Below, one piece after another: positions 1 to 9,539 of a stretch of DNA of 64,000 bases. Position 1 is the stretch's first letter, and every line of letters begins with the position of its first letter. A program made the position numbers and the translations under genes. Origin of the DNA: JAGTVG01 sp965365275 (GTDB lineage Bacteria; Bacteroidota; Bacteroidia; Cytophagales; Cyclobacteriaceae). The notes beneath the pieces are model-generated. The model made no database searches and was not told where the DNA came from. It saw nothing but the letters and a program-made list of their open reading frames with translations. The stretch spans positions 1 through 64,000 of the forward strand of contig CBDUBA010000011.1 in NCBI GenBank assembly GCA_965365275.1. The letters are read 5' to 3'.

Positions 1-93
1 ATTGTCACGGAACATTTATAAGTGGGTATGATAATGGCGTTCATCACGAAACTTTCGTATGGCTGGGACTGGTGATACTACATAGTTCCCCTG

Positions 94-354
94 CTACCTG
101 TTTTCTCTTCGTTTTTTCTTCCTGTAATGCTTTTTATATTTTTTACCGTCAGTATCGTATTTATATGCCCCTTTATATTGAATATCATTAATGGACTTCA
201 CCTTCACTTTATAACTGGATGTTCTGTACTGGGACTTATGAGGTTTGGCTCCTGGCTTTGATGATTTACAACCTGTGAAAAAAGGGCCGCATATGACCAG
301 GATCAAAAGAAATAAAAAAACTCCAGAAACAACCTTTTTGCACAATCCTCCCAT
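94..354 (-). CDS. Small basic lipoprotein, unknown function
   Basis: This encodes 86 residues. The first 29 form a lipoprotein signal: a charged start, a hydrophobic stretch and a lipobox FFTGC with Cys29. The mature part is short, rich in Lys and Tyr and ends in a very basic tail (KKHYRKKKRRENR). I recognise no family. It lies 35 bases downstream of the aldo/keto reductase on the same strand, so it may share its transcript. The signal peptide supports a real gene; the function is unknown. Confidence 0.6.
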   Translation of the reverse strand: MGGLCKKVVSGVFLFLLILVICGPFFTGCKSSKPGAKPHKSQYRTSSYKVKVKSINDIQYKGAYKYDTDGKKYKKHYRKKKRRENR

Positions 355-389
355 CGGAACAACTAGTTTTTTAATCCTCTCTTTTCTGT

Positions 390-1406
390 CTAACAGATCA
401 TTCCATCGTAATATCCCGGTTTTGAATAAACAAGATGTTGGGATTCACCCAATGGAGCAAGTCTGTTCTCCAGGTCATATCCCAATTGATCGGATTGACT
501 TCCTTCAATATAGTTACTGGCAATCTCAATATTTTGTTTCAAGGGGTCCATACCAGTCATGCTTACTACAGCCGTATGCACGCCCTGCTTTTCCCAGGCA
601 TATTCAAGCAATTCTTTTGGCCCTGCGTAATCATTTACTATATCCCGCATTACCTTCATGGCGATGGTTCCCAGGTTTTTCTTCCTTGCAGCAGGCAGTG
701 CCACATCGATGAAGTTACCATAATTTGTAGGATTCATAGCAAGTAAAGTGACATCGAAGTCCAATTGTTCTATTAATTCCCTGGAACGTTCAGCACTGTC
801 CATACTGGAGAAACCTATGTGGCGCACCATTTTTTCAGCCTTGAGCTGTTCAAGGAGTTTGTAATTGCCTTCTGCTATATCAGCCAGTTTATCCTCGTCC
901 GTGATAGCATGGATCAAAAGGATATCGACATAATCTGTTTTTAGTCTTTTCAGGCTCTCTTCAAACTCTTTTTTTGCCTTCTCAGGATCCCGCTCATGGA
1001 TCTTCGTTAAGAGTATGATTTTATCCCTGTGCGGAGGAAGAATTTCACTGAACCGGGATTCACTGGGCTTTTCAGTATCTGCTCCATAACTTGTGGCTGT
1101 GTCGAAATAGTTAATGCCCGATTTTAAGGCCAGTTCCATATGTGGCTCCCATTCCCCATCCGGCATCTTCATAAATTGCGAACCACCTCCATAACCCAGG
1201 ATCCCTATATTATCTCCAGTCTTGCCAAATTTTCTGGTGGGAATAAGGCCGGACATTGGCTGCTGTTCGATTGCATTTTCAGTATCATCGGTCTTTGACT
1301 TTTCTGCACTGCATGAGCCAATTAAAGTACTGCCTGCGGCAAGAGTGCCTGCAGCCAGGGAACTTTTTTGAATAAATATTCTGCGGGAAATGGAATCCTT
1401 TTTCAT
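390..1406 (-). CDS. Aldo/keto reductase with Tat signal
   Basis: This 338-residue NAD(P)H-dependent oxidoreductase reduces or oxidises carbonyl or sugar substrates. The catalytic tetrad is visible: Asp102 and Tyr107 in YFDTATSYG, Lys135 in LLTKIH and His166 in LLIHAI. The N-terminus carries a twin-arginine signal (SRRIFIQK, residues 7-14), then an Ala-rich hydrophobic stretch and a lipobox-like LIGSC with Cys32. It is therefore probably exported folded with its cofactor and perhaps lipid-anchored. Cytosolic members lack this leader. The C-terminal part from about residue 250 is AKR-like and no ferredoxin domain is seen. The substrate cannot be named. The ATG at 1406 gives the full Tat signal. 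Confidence 0.85.
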   Translation of the reverse strand: MKKDSISRRIFIQKSSLAAGTLAAGSTLIGSCSAEKSKTDDTENAIEQQPMSGLIPTRKFGKTGDNIGILGYGGGSQFMKMPDGEWEPHMELALKSGINYFDTATSYGADTEKPSESRFSEILPPHRDKIILLTKIHERDPEKAKKEFEESLKRLKTDYVDILLIHAITDEDKLADIAEGNYKLLEQLKAEKMVRHIGFSSMDSAERSRELIEQLDFDVTLLAMNPTNYGNFIDVALPAARKKNLGTIAMKVMRDIVNDYAGPKELLEYAWEKQGVHTAVVSMTGMDPLKQNIEIASNYIEGSQSDQLGYDLENRLAPLGESQHLVYSKPGYYDGMIC

Positions 1407-1756
1407 GTCTTTTTATTTTTAAAAAACTCTATTATACTGTATTAAATATTGCTTTCCGCTGTAATCTTTCAGATGCATCTAAACATATCATCCCTCAGAT
1501 CAATTCAAAGATTTCCTTAAATAAAGAAAGCTATGAATTTTATTTATTCTTCATCCAAAACAACGGGTAACTAAATTTATTAAAAATTCGAGTAAATCAG
1601 TAGTTATTCAAGGCTTTATTAGGCGAACACAATCGGGAACAATCCCTTTCCATGTAAAATACCCACTGTATTTTAAATATATGAATAGCATAATACATGT
1701 TTTTTTTTATCTTTGGAGACCTTATTTTTTGATTTATTTTCATAAATACAATTCAT
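1407..1756. other. Divergent intergenic region
   Basis: These 350 AT-rich bases separate the minus-strand aldo/keto reductase from the plus-strand symporter and must hold both promoters. I see no gene, no RNA fold and no strong repeat. The only recognisable signal is the -7 type box at 1708-1715. Confidence 0.6.
1708..1715 (+). promoter_or_regulatory. Probable -7 promoter element for symporter-galK
   Basis: TATCTTTG matches the Bacteroidota -7 consensus TAnnTTTG. It lies 41 bases before the symporter ATG, which predicts a leader of roughly 35 nucleotides. No good TTG or TTTG -33 element is seen at the usual spacing, so this is a half-match. Confidence 0.45.
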
Positions 1757-3601
1757 ATGAGTTTTTCGACGCTTGACTATATAGTATTTTTCCTTTATGT
1801 AATTTTTATTGTCGCCCTGGGATTATGGATTTCCAGGACGAAGAAAGGAGAACAAAAAACCTCTCAGGATTATTTTCTTGCAAGCCGGTCGCTTACCTGG
1901 TGGGCAATAGGGGCGTCCTTGATCGCTGCCAATATTTCCGCAGAGCATTTTATAGCCATGTCAGGATCAGGGTATCGAATTGGTCTTGGTATTGCAGCCT
2001 ACGAATGGATTGCCGCCATTACCTTGATCGTCGTGGGAAAATATTTCATTCCGATATTCCTTGAGAAGAAGATATACACTATGCCCCAATTCCTGGAAGA
2101 TCGTTTCAATAAAGGCGTAAGTACGGCATTTGCCGTTTTCTGGTTGCTGGTATATGTATTTGTCAACCTGACTTCGGTAACCTGGCTGGGTGCACTAGCC
2201 CTAAAGGAGATTATGGGAGTGCCACTCTGGTGGGGTATTATAGGATTGGCGGTCTTTTCCGGGTTATACTCCATTTATGGAGGTTTGAAAGCCGTTGCAT
2301 GGACTGATGTGGTACAGGTTATTTTTCTTGTTGGTGGTGGTTTAATTACTACATTTCTGGCACTTGATGCCGTTTCAGGAGGTGAAGGAATCTGGAAAGG
2401 ATTTTCGGTGATCTATGAAAAGGCTACCGATCATTTTCAAATGATCGTTCCGGAAGGAACAATCGTCCCGGATGGCAAAGGAGGCACAGAGGATGCTTAT
2501 TTGAGCCTGCCCGGATTGGCTGTGATATTCGGGGCAATGTGGCTTACCAACCTGGGCTATTGGGGCTTTAATCAGTACATAATACAAAAAGGATTGGCCG
2601 CAAAGGATTTATCTCATGCAAAAAGAGGACTGATTTTTGGAGGTTATCTGAAGATTTTAATTCCCTTGCTGGTTTTGATCCCTGGTATTACGGCTTATGT
2701 CCTTTTTAATAACCCTGAATTAATGGAGGGTACCAGTACCTCTGGTGAGATAACCATTGCCGATGAGGCTTATCCCTGGCTATTAAAAAACTTTGTACCT
2801 GTTGGGATCCGCGGCCTTGCTTTTGCTGCATTGGTAGCTGCGATCGTGAGTTCCCTGGCTTCCATGATCAATAGTACATCTACTATTTTTACCATGGATA
2901 TTTACAGGGCCCACTTTAACAGGGAAGCCTCAGAAAAACAACTTGTATTTACCGGCCGACTTGTATCCTTTATAGCATTGATCATAGCGGTCGCAATGGC
3001 AAAACCTCTTCTTGGTGGACTAGACCAGGCATTCCAATACATACAGGAATATACCGGATATATCTATCCAGGGGTAGTGGTTGTATTCTGCATGGGACTG
3101 TTCTGGAGACAGGCCACATCAAATGCTGCCTTGTGGACAGCGATAATCACAATCCCTGTAGGAATTGCAATACGGGCAATTTTTCCGGACATGCCATTCA
3201 TACTTAGAATGGGATACGTCTTTATAGTACTTGCATTTGCAGCGTCATTGATCAGCTTGCTGGATAAACGTGGAAAAGTACAAAGAGATGTTGTTGTTAA
3301 TGAACGATCTAAAAAAATCGTTGCAACTGGGTGGTTTTTTATAGTGCTGGGCATAGTAAGTCTTATAGCCGGGATAGTATTCATTGGACCCTATAAATAC
3401 CTCGGAATTGAGTCAATATTCATGTTGTCCACTTTATTCGTCTTCCTGGGCTTGATTCTGATCTTTAATGTTAAAATGAAATACGTCTATACAAAATCAT
3501 ATACGACCGATCCTGAGATCTACAAAACCTCACCGGTCTTTACATTAGGTTCTATCGGTATAGTTATAATCATTGTTTTACTCTATTATTTCTTCTGGTA
3601 A
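1757..3601 (+). CDS. Na+/galactose symporter, vSGLT type (SSS family)
   Basis: This 614-residue inner-membrane protein has about 14 hydrophobic segments and resembles vSGLT of Vibrio along nearly its whole length. Shared blocks include SLIAANISAEHFIAMSGSG (54-72), AYEWIAAITLI, YWGFNQYIIQKGLAAK and IVSSLASMINSTSTIFTMDI. Residues matching the vSGLT sugar site include Glu83, Asn265, Tyr268, Lys299 and Gln430. The Na2-site serines align with Ser365/Ser366. His64 replaces vSGLT Gln69; human SGLT1 has His at this place. The stop overlaps the galK start (TAATG), so the two are translationally coupled. This supports galactose as substrate, though glucose is possible. There is an inserted loop near 230-250. 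Confidence 0.93.
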   Translation: MSFSTLDYIVFFLYVIFIVALGLWISRTKKGEQKTSQDYFLASRSLTWWAIGASLIAANISAEHFIAMSGSGYRIGLGIAAYEWIAAITLIVVGKYFIPIFLEKKIYTMPQFLEDRFNKGVSTAFAVFWLLVYVFVNLTSVTWLGALALKEIMGVPLWWGIIGLAVFSGLYSIYGGLKAVAWTDVVQVIFLVGGGLITTFLALDAVSGGEGIWKGFSVIYEKATDHFQMIVPEGTIVPDGKGGTEDAYLSLPGLAVIFGAMWLTNLGYWGFNQYIIQKGLAAKDLSHAKRGLIFGGYLKILIPLLVLIPGITAYVLFNNPELMEGTSTSGEITIADEAYPWLLKNFVPVGIRGLAFAALVAAIVSSLASMINSTSTIFTMDIYRAHFNREASEKQLVFTGRLVSFIALIIAVAMAKPLLGGLDQAFQYIQEYTGYIYPGVVVVFCMGLFWRQATSNAALWTAIITIPVGIAIRAIFPDMPFILRMGYVFIVLAFAASLISLLDKRGKVQRDVVVNERSKKIVATGWFFIVLGIVSLIAGIVFIGPYKYLGIESIFMLSTLFVFLGLILIFNVKMKYVYTKSYTTDPEIYKTSPVFTLGSIGIVIIIVLLYYFFW

Positions 3602-4755
3602 TGAAAACATCTTATGTTAAAGAGGTTTTCCGGAAGCTATATAACAGTGATGCCAGCATTTTTATAGCTCCCGGAAGGATCAATCTGATAGGTGAACACA
3701 CTGATTATAATGATGGTTTTGTATTACCGGCAGCCATTGATAAGCACGTTATATATGGACTTAATAAAAATGGATCAAATAAGTACCGCTTTTATGCTAT
3801 AGACCTGGATCAATCCTATGAAGCTCAAGCTGGTAACCTTACCCAGACTGATAAAGGCTGGCCTAATTACCTGATGGGTGTTATTGACCAGTTGAATAGG
3901 GCGGGCCATAATATTCCCGGATTTGATGTTGTTGTAACAAGTGATATACCAATAGGAGCAGGATTGTCATCCTCTGCTGCACTGGAAGCTGGATTGGCCA
4001 CCGGGTTAAATGAAATTTACAATTTGAGTATATCCAAACTGGATCTTGTTAAAATGTCCCAGAAGGCTGAAAATGAATTTGTGGGTGTTAACTGTGGGAT
4101 CATGGACCAGTTTGCATCTGTATTCGGGAAGTCGGGACATGTCTTCAGGTTGGATTGCAGGTCACTTGAATTCGAATATTTCCCGCTGAAATTAAATGGC
4201 AATGGCATTATACTGGTCGATACTAAAGTAAAACATTCACTTGGAACCTCAGAATACAATACAAGGCGACAGGAATGTGAGCTTGGTGTTAATCTGGTGG
4301 CTGAAGGAAATCCAGAGATTAAAAGTCTGAGGGATGTGTCAATGGATAGACTGGAATCAATGAGGAAGAAATTTGATCCGGTGGTCTACAGGCGATGTAA
4401 CTATGTGGTAGGGGAGATCGATAGAGTACAAAAGGCTTGTGATGATCTTGTGGCAGGTCGTATTGAGGACTTTGGTGAAAAAATGTATGAAACTCATGAA
4501 GGCCTGTCGAAAGATTATGAAGTGAGTTGTGAAGAACTCGATTTCCTTGTTGATTTAACTAAAAACGATCCGCAAATATTAGGTTCCAGAATGATGGGCG
4601 GAGGTTTCGGAGGTTGTACCATAAATATCATTAAAGAAACGGCCATCCCCTCCTTTAAAGAAAAGTTGTCTGAAGCTTTTAATACCAGGTTTGGTCATCC
4701 TCCGCTTTTTTACGATGTAGGAGTAGATGATGGTGTACGCCGGTTTTCTGATTAG
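3601..4755 (+). CDS. galK: Galactokinase
   Basis: This enzyme phosphorylates galactose at C1 with ATP, the first committed step of the Leloir pathway. It has 384 residues, the normal length. The galactokinase signature GRINLIGEHTDYNDGF lies near residues 25-40. The GHMP ATP-binding motif IPIGAGLSSSAALEAG is near 117-132, and the C-terminal GHMP motif MMGGGFGGCTI is near 332-342. Its ATG overlaps the stop of the symporter by one base, so transport and phosphorylation are coupled. No galT or galE follows, so the rest of the pathway must be elsewhere. Confidence 0.96.
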   Translation: MKTSYVKEVFRKLYNSDASIFIAPGRINLIGEHTDYNDGFVLPAAIDKHVIYGLNKNGSNKYRFYAIDLDQSYEAQAGNLTQTDKGWPNYLMGVIDQLNRAGHNIPGFDVVVTSDIPIGAGLSSSAALEAGLATGLNEIYNLSISKLDLVKMSQKAENEFVGVNCGIMDQFASVFGKSGHVFRLDCRSLEFEYFPLKLNGNGIILVDTKVKHSLGTSEYNTRRQECELGVNLVAEGNPEIKSLRDVSMDRLESMRKKFDPVVYRRCNYVVGEIDRVQKACDDLVAGRIEDFGEKMYETHEGLSKDYEVSCEELDFLVDLTKNDPQILGSRMMGGGFGGCTINIIKETAIPSFKEKLSEAFNTRFGHPPLFYDVGVDDGVRRFSD

Positions 4756-4808
4756 TCATGTTTTGATAATATAATCCATGTGATCCTGGTCAATAATTGT
4801 ATAGAATT

Positions 4809-5585
4809 ATGATTTATTCCTTCCGCTATTTAATTCTCCTGGTCATTTTATTCCCTATACAAATAGATCTTTATGCCCTCTCTGGCATATCAAAAACCAG
4901 CGAAGTCTTCGAGGGGATTATCAAGTTTCAGATCAAAAGCTCGGCGGAAGATGTGAACGGGGGGATGATGCCCGCATTTACGGAATATCATATCAAAGAG
5001 AATGATATTATCATTCAAATGTTCGGAGCCGAAAATATTAAACTGGCCAGGATACTCATTAAAGGAGATCAAAACAGTTTCTATATGATTGATGATGAGG
5101 CTAAAACAGCCATGAAGATCCGTGTAAATAATGGTGATGAAGAAAACCGGATTGGGAATGTTCCGGAAGAATTCAGGGAGGAATATGAAAAAGCACTCAG
5201 AGAAACAGATAGTAACCCTGATTCGGAGATGATAAATTTAATAGAAACGAATCAAACCCTTGACATCCAGGGTTATAATTGCACAAAATACATCGTTACC
5301 ACTGAAGCAGGAGAGGCTTTTGTCGAATCTGAGGTGTGGTTGACCAATAAGATATATGTGGAAATCCCTGAAGTTTTAAAAGATAAGAACAATCCTCTAC
5401 TCCTTTTTATGAATGAAAAAGGATTTCCATTGAGGTTTAAAGGAAAATCAAAAACGGGCGGGCAATCATTCTATTTTGAGATGGTAGCTGTAGAAGTCAC
5501 ACGGAAGAAGCTGGCCACTGGTGATTTTGAAATTCCGGAAGATTATCACATTAGCGATATGACCAGTTTCCTGGATAGAGAATAA
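4809..5585 (+). CDS. Exported DUF4412-like protein
   Basis: This 258-residue protein has a signal peptide (hydrophobic residues 6-24, cleavage probably after LYALS). The mature part is a predicted beta-rich domain beginning FEGIIKFQIKS and resembling the DUF4412/GLPGLI-like families of periplasmic or surface proteins in Bacteroidota. The later sequence includes DIQGYNCTKYIV and EVWLTNKI, features I associate with DUF4412. I chose the ATG at 4809; a TTG at 4797 in frame would add four residues before the signal. It starts 53 bases after galK and may be cotranscribed. Function unknown. Confidence 0.7.
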   Translation: MIYSFRYLILLVILFPIQIDLYALSGISKTSEVFEGIIKFQIKSSAEDVNGGMMPAFTEYHIKENDIIIQMFGAENIKLARILIKGDQNSFYMIDDEAKTAMKIRVNNGDEENRIGNVPEEFREEYEKALRETDSNPDSEMINLIETNQTLDIQGYNCTKYIVTTEAGEAFVESEVWLTNKIYVEIPEVLKDKNNPLLLFMNEKGFPLRFKGKSKTGGQSFYFEMVAVEVTRKKLATGDFEIPEDYHISDMTSFLDRE

Positions 5586-6419
5586 TTACTTTAGCCTGAC
5601 AAAGTGATACCCTTCTTCAATCAACGATATGAATACCTCAGGGGACATCCCCTCATCCAGGCTGGCTGAAACATCTTTCTTATGTATCGATACAATATAA
5701 TAAAGACCATCATCAGTTTCCATCATATCTTTGTTAACAGCTAGAAAATGTTCTTTTGGTGCCGAAAAATGCATATTCAGAACATGTTGAATCTCATACT
5801 TTCCTGCTGAGGTTTCCTTATTGCCACTCCTCTTTATGCCACTTTCTTTTTTGTTGATGACGTCTTCTATTTCCCATGCGATTTTGACACCATCATCAAA
5901 TTCCATCCTGCCATCCATCCAATGATGCCTGTAAATACTACCCGGCTTCTGGTTTTCTTCCTCTTCGGACTCAGAAAGGCGTTCTTTGGTAATAGGGTGG
6001 GAAAAATCCATTCTTAAATTAAATGCATTCTTGATGGAGCCTTTTTTACGGAAGTATTCCAGCATGGGTACAATAAACAGGCGCAGGTTGTTGCCTATGT
6101 CAATTTTACTCAGCAAAAAGAAAGTAACCACAAAATATATAAATAGTGTAAAGAAGCCAATGGGGAAGAAAAAAAGAATTGGTTTGGAAATCGTAAGAAA
6201 AAGTGTAGCAATGGTGAGTACTCCAAATACAATAGACAGGTTTCCCGCTTGTTTTCTTGACTCATCTCCGATGGTATCCATTTCTGCAATTCTGTGCAGC
6301 TTATTGAGCCATTCCTCTAAGGTCAGGGTATCTTCAATCTTTTTATCAAGGACAAACTGAATTTGATCCTTTTCTAAAGATTTATATATTCTGAAAATCT
6401 TTCTGGAATTGATTGTCAT
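5586..6419 (-). CDS. Membrane protein of unknown function
   Basis: This protein has 277 residues. Two adjacent membrane segments (about residues 66-88 and 90-110) separate an N-terminal region of about 60 residues from a long, charged C-terminal domain. The C-terminal part contains RHHWMDGRMEFDDG and ends in a predicted alpha/beta section. No signal peptide and no recognised family. Its stop codon (5586-5588) directly abuts the stop of the convergent gene at 5583-5585, leaving no room for a terminator between them. Confidence 0.6.
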   Translation of the reverse strand: MTINSRKIFRIYKSLEKDQIQFVLDKKIEDTLTLEEWLNKLHRIAEMDTIGDESRKQAGNLSIVFGVLTIATLFLTISKPILFFFPIGFFTLFIYFVVTFFLLSKIDIGNNLRLFIVPMLEYFRKKGSIKNAFNLRMDFSHPITKERLSESEEEENQKPGSIYRHHWMDGRMEFDDGVKIAWEIEDVINKKESGIKRSGNKETSAGKYEIQHVLNMHFSAPKEHFLAVNKDMMETDDGLYYIVSIHKKDVSASLDEGMSPEVFISLIEEGYHFVRLK

Positions 6420-6555
6420 TATCCCTTAAATAAGGCTCAGCAAAATAAATTAAAATTATGATTTTATCAAGAGAATGAAATTTAATATAAGTTGCGGTAA
6501 ATGATCTGTTTATTTGCTAATTAGATATGGTTAGGATAATAAAATATTATCCACT

Positions 6556-6563
6556 TATATTTG
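6556..6563 (+). promoter_or_regulatory. -7 promoter element close to the NUDIX start
   Basis: TATATTTG is a full match to TAnnTTTG and ends only four bases before the ATG at 6568. By the usual geometry transcription would begin at or within a base or two of the start codon. This would give a leaderless message. A clear -33 TTG is not seen. Confidence 0.45.
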
Positions 6564-6567
6564 CAGC

Positions 6568-7215
6568 ATGCCAATTCAGAACAGCGAAGATTTTTTTGAG
6601 AAATTAGAAATGCGGCTCAGGCAACCGCTTCCTGGCTTAAAGGTGCAGAAGGAGATGTCAGCTTATCCACGCGGGAGGACTGGAATTAATTTTAAATATA
6701 ATGGTGAACCCAAGGAAAGTAGTGTCCTGATCGTATTGTTTCAAAACAAAGATGACATATGTTTTCCTATGATCCAAAGGCCTTTGTATTCAGGAATTCA
6801 TAGTGGGCAGATCGGGCTTCCGGGAGGGAAGGTTGAAGAGGAGGATAAAGACAGAATAGAAACAGCGTTGAGGGAAACTGAGGAGGAAATAGGTGTAAAA
6901 GCAATGGATATTAAAGTGATTGGCATGCTTACGGAATTATATGTTCAGGCGAGTCATTATAATGTTATGCCAGTAGTTGGCTATTTACCCTACCAGCCTG
7001 ATTACATTCCTGACCCGGAAGAAGTAAGCAGGGTGATTGAAGGCAGGACAGATGATTTGATTTCTGATAACAATCGAAAGGTTAAGGAACTTATGATACA
7101 GAATAAATATAAAATAGTAGCCCCTTATTTTGATATCAAAAACGAAATAGTCTGGGGAGCTACGGCAATGATTCTTAATGAATTTGCAGTGATATTAAAG
7201 GAAATTATTGAATAG
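6568..7215 (+). CDS. NUDIX hydrolase, CoA diphosphatase type
   Basis: This 215-residue hydrolase should cleave CoA or CoA derivatives to 3',5'-ADP and 4'-phosphopantetheine, as in the NudL/NUDT7 group. It carries the extra signature of that group just ahead of the Nudix box (HSGQIGLPGGKVEEED, about residues 80-95). The Nudix helix follows as ALRETEEEIGV (about 103-113), with the longer spacing typical of the CoA type. The start is fixed by the family pattern FFEKLEMRLRQPLPG near the N-terminus. The next gene begins one base after the stop, so the two are probably one operon. Confidence 0.88.
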   Translation: MPIQNSEDFFEKLEMRLRQPLPGLKVQKEMSAYPRGRTGINFKYNGEPKESSVLIVLFQNKDDICFPMIQRPLYSGIHSGQIGLPGGKVEEEDKDRIETALRETEEEIGVKAMDIKVIGMLTELYVQASHYNVMPVVGYLPYQPDYIPDPEEVSRVIEGRTDDLISDNNRKVKELMIQNKYKIVAPYFDIKNEIVWGATAMILNEFAVILKEIIE

Positions 7216-7216
7216 T

Positions 7217-8458
7217 ATGGAGCCACTAATTAAAAATGATGCAGTACTTCTGGGTGTGCTGATGGTTATTTTGGGATTTATATTTAAAACCTCATCAAGT
7301 AAAAATCCTTTCTGGCAGAAATTCTACAAGGTCATTCCCATGCTTCTGATGTGCTATTTTATTCCTTCTCTCCTGACTACTTTTAAGATAGCAGATGCTG
7401 AAAACTCGAACCTATATTATGTTGCTTCAAGATATATGCTGCCTGCCAGCCTTATTCTACTTACCCTGAGCATAGATCTGAAGGAAGTGCTCAAACTTGG
7501 GCCTAAAGCACTTGTGATGTTTATAACGGGGACATTTGGTGTAGTTATCGGAGGTCCGCTGGCCATTTTGATCGTATCTGTGTTCAGCCCTGAGACGATA
7601 GGAGGGGTTGGCCCGGAGGCAGTATGGAGAGGCATGACAACAATTGCCGGAAGTTGGATAGGGGGAGGTGCCAATCAGGCTGCTATGTATGAAATTTTTA
7701 ATCCTTCTGATTCATTATATTCTATAATGATTACTGTGGATGTTATTGTAGCCGAGATCTGGATGGCATTTTTGTTGATTGGAGTAGGCAAATCAGTTCA
7801 GCTTGACCGTTTTTTCAGGGCAGATGCCACCGCAGTAAATGTCCTAAAGAAAAAAATGCATGATTTTAGTTTGAGTATTGCCCGTATTCCTTCCCTGGCT
7901 GATCTGATGGTAATACTGGGCATAGGTTTTGGCTTAACCGGGCTGGCACATTTATTTTCAGATGGGTTGGCTGGTTTTTTCCAGGAAAACTTACCAATAC
8001 TGGAACGATTCAGCCTGACCTCGCAATTTTTCTGGTTGATTGTTTTGGCGACTACTTTTGGTTTGATCCTTTCATTTACGAAAGCCCGTAACTATGAGGG
8101 AGCAGGTGCCTCAAAAATCGGAAGTGTATTCATATATTTCCTGGTAGCCACCATTGGTATGAAAATGGATATTACTGAGATTTTTTCTAACCCAGGATTA
8201 TTTGTTGTAGGAGGTATCTGGATGTTAATACATGTAATTTTGCTAATTATTATGGGTAAAATCATTAAGGCCCCTTATTTCTTCCTGGCTGTAGGGAGTA
8301 AAGCGAATATAGGAGGTGCCGCCTCTGCTCCGGTCGTTGCGGCCGCTTTCCATCCATCCCTTGCGCCAGTAGGTGTATTGCTTGCTGTCCTGGGGTATGC
8401 ACTTGGTACATATGGAGCATGGGTGTGTGGACTATTAATGCAGACTGTCGCACCCTGA
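7217..8458 (+). CDS. DUF819 family membrane protein
   Basis: This hydrophobic protein of 413 residues has about 10-11 membrane segments. Gly/Ala-rich signatures include TTIAGSWIGGGANQAAMYE and AVGSKANIGGAASAPVVAAAF, which are characteristic of the DUF819 (YjcL-like) family. The two-fold repeated build suggests a transporter, but no substrate is established. I chose ATG 7217, one base after the NUDIX stop. A TTG at 7208 would overlap that gene and add three residues. It converges closely on the lyase gene at 8463. Confidence 0.82.
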   Translation: MEPLIKNDAVLLGVLMVILGFIFKTSSSKNPFWQKFYKVIPMLLMCYFIPSLLTTFKIADAENSNLYYVASRYMLPASLILLTLSIDLKEVLKLGPKALVMFITGTFGVVIGGPLAILIVSVFSPETIGGVGPEAVWRGMTTIAGSWIGGGANQAAMYEIFNPSDSLYSIMITVDVIVAEIWMAFLLIGVGKSVQLDRFFRADATAVNVLKKKMHDFSLSIARIPSLADLMVILGIGFGLTGLAHLFSDGLAGFFQENLPILERFSLTSQFFWLIVLATTFGLILSFTKARNYEGAGASKIGSVFIYFLVATIGMKMDITEIFSNPGLFVVGGIWMLIHVILLIIMGKIIKAPYFFLAVGSKANIGGAASAPVVAAAFHPSLAPVGVLLAVLGYALGTYGAWVCGLLMQTVAP

Positions 8459-8462
8459 TTTT

Positions 8463-9539
8463 CTAGGAAAGCCATTTTCCCAGGTTCTCCCTGACAAAAT
8501 CATCATCATTTAATTCGGGATAGGCATGATATACGCGGTTTATTTCATCTTTCTGGCCAGGTGATAATCTTTCATCCTTATCCAGGGTCCAGATTCCTTC
8601 CAGCAGGCCTTGTCTTCTGAGTACTTCATGAATGCCTGCAATTACCCCGCTAAAATTATTGGCAGCATCAAAGAAAGCAGCATTAGAATCAGTGACCTGT
8701 ATTCCCAAACTTAATAAAGCTTTTATTTCCTCCGCACTTTCAGCACTTTGTACCCTGTCAAGTATCTCAACGGCCTTTCTGGTCCATACTGCCCAATGTC
8801 CCAGCAAACCGCCTGCTATTCGCTTTTTTACTATTCCTGAATTCACAGGAATGTGATATTCTGTAAGAAGGTCTACTATAATATTGTCGTCATTGCCAGT
8901 ATACAGGGCGATGTCTTCTGCACGGCCCGATTCCGCAACACCACGAATGACATCATGTGTCTGGTAGCGGTTAAAAGGAGCGATTTTAATGGCAGCTACG
9001 TTTGGTATTCCTGAAAATGATCGCCAGAAATTAACATCCAGGATCCGGCCGCCTACAGCAGGTTGTAGATAAAACCCAAACAAAGGGATTCTTTCTGATA
9101 CTTTAAGGCAATGTGCAAGTATTTCCGAATTAGAATCATTCTTAAAAGCAGCAAGACTTAGCAATGCGGCATCATATCCTGAATTGACGGCCACTTCAGC
9201 CTCTTTAACCGCTTGTTCTGTTCTGCCTATAACCCCGGCTATCCTAATAATAGTCTTACCAGAGCGTAATGTAAAATCCCTGACTTCTTCTGATGTAATC
9301 TTCAAAATTCTTTCAAACAGGTTGAATTCAGGCTTTCTGATGTTGAATTGTGTGGTATGGACAGCAGCAGCTATGCCCCCGGCTCCTGCGTCAAGATAAT
9401 ACCGTAGCAATGCCCTTTGCCGTCGTTCATTGAGTTTACGATCTTTGTTAAGGGCTAGTGGCAAGGCTGGTATCACTACGCCCTTGTGTAATAGTTTGCT
9501 TTTTTCCTCCTGAAGAACGGGCAGGTTAATATTTTCCAT
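8463..9539 (-). CDS. DapA/NanA-family aldolase or lyase
   Basis: This is a class I aldolase-type TIM barrel of the dihydrodipicolinate synthase/N-acetylneuraminate lyase family, 358 residues and so longer than the usual 290-310. The Schiff-base Lys is Lys185 in VAAIKIAPF. The matching Tyr is Tyr157 in LFGFYLQP; the spacing of 28 equals that in E. coli DapA. The usual GTTGE-type substrate loop reads AAVHTTQF, so it is unlikely to be true DapA. It probably cleaves or forms a 2-keto-3-deoxy sugar acid or a related compound. It ends the operon that starts with the DUF3311 gene. ATG 9539 overlaps the upstream gene by 14 bases; a TTG at 9551 is possible. Confidence 0.85.
   Translation of the reverse strand: MENINLPVLQEEKSKLLHKGVVIPALPLALNKDRKLNERRQRALLRYYLDAGAGGIAAAVHTTQFNIRKPEFNLFERILKITSEEVRDFTLRSGKTIIRIAGVIGRTEQAVKEAEVAVNSGYDAALLSLAAFKNDSNSEILAHCLKVSERIPLFGFYLQPAVGGRILDVNFWRSFSGIPNVAAIKIAPFNRYQTHDVIRGVAESGRAEDIALYTGNDDNIIVDLLTEYHIPVNSGIVKKRIAGGLLGHWAVWTRKAVEILDRVQSAESAEEIKALLSLGIQVTDSNAAFFDAANNFSGVIAGIHEVLRRQGLLEGIWTLDKDERLSPGQKDEINRVYHAYPELNDDDFVRENLGKWLS

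Noticed and set aside
245..746. Two plus-strand frames at the window start
   Set aside because: They are antisense to the lipoprotein and the aldo/keto reductase, both of which have clear signal and active-site motifs.
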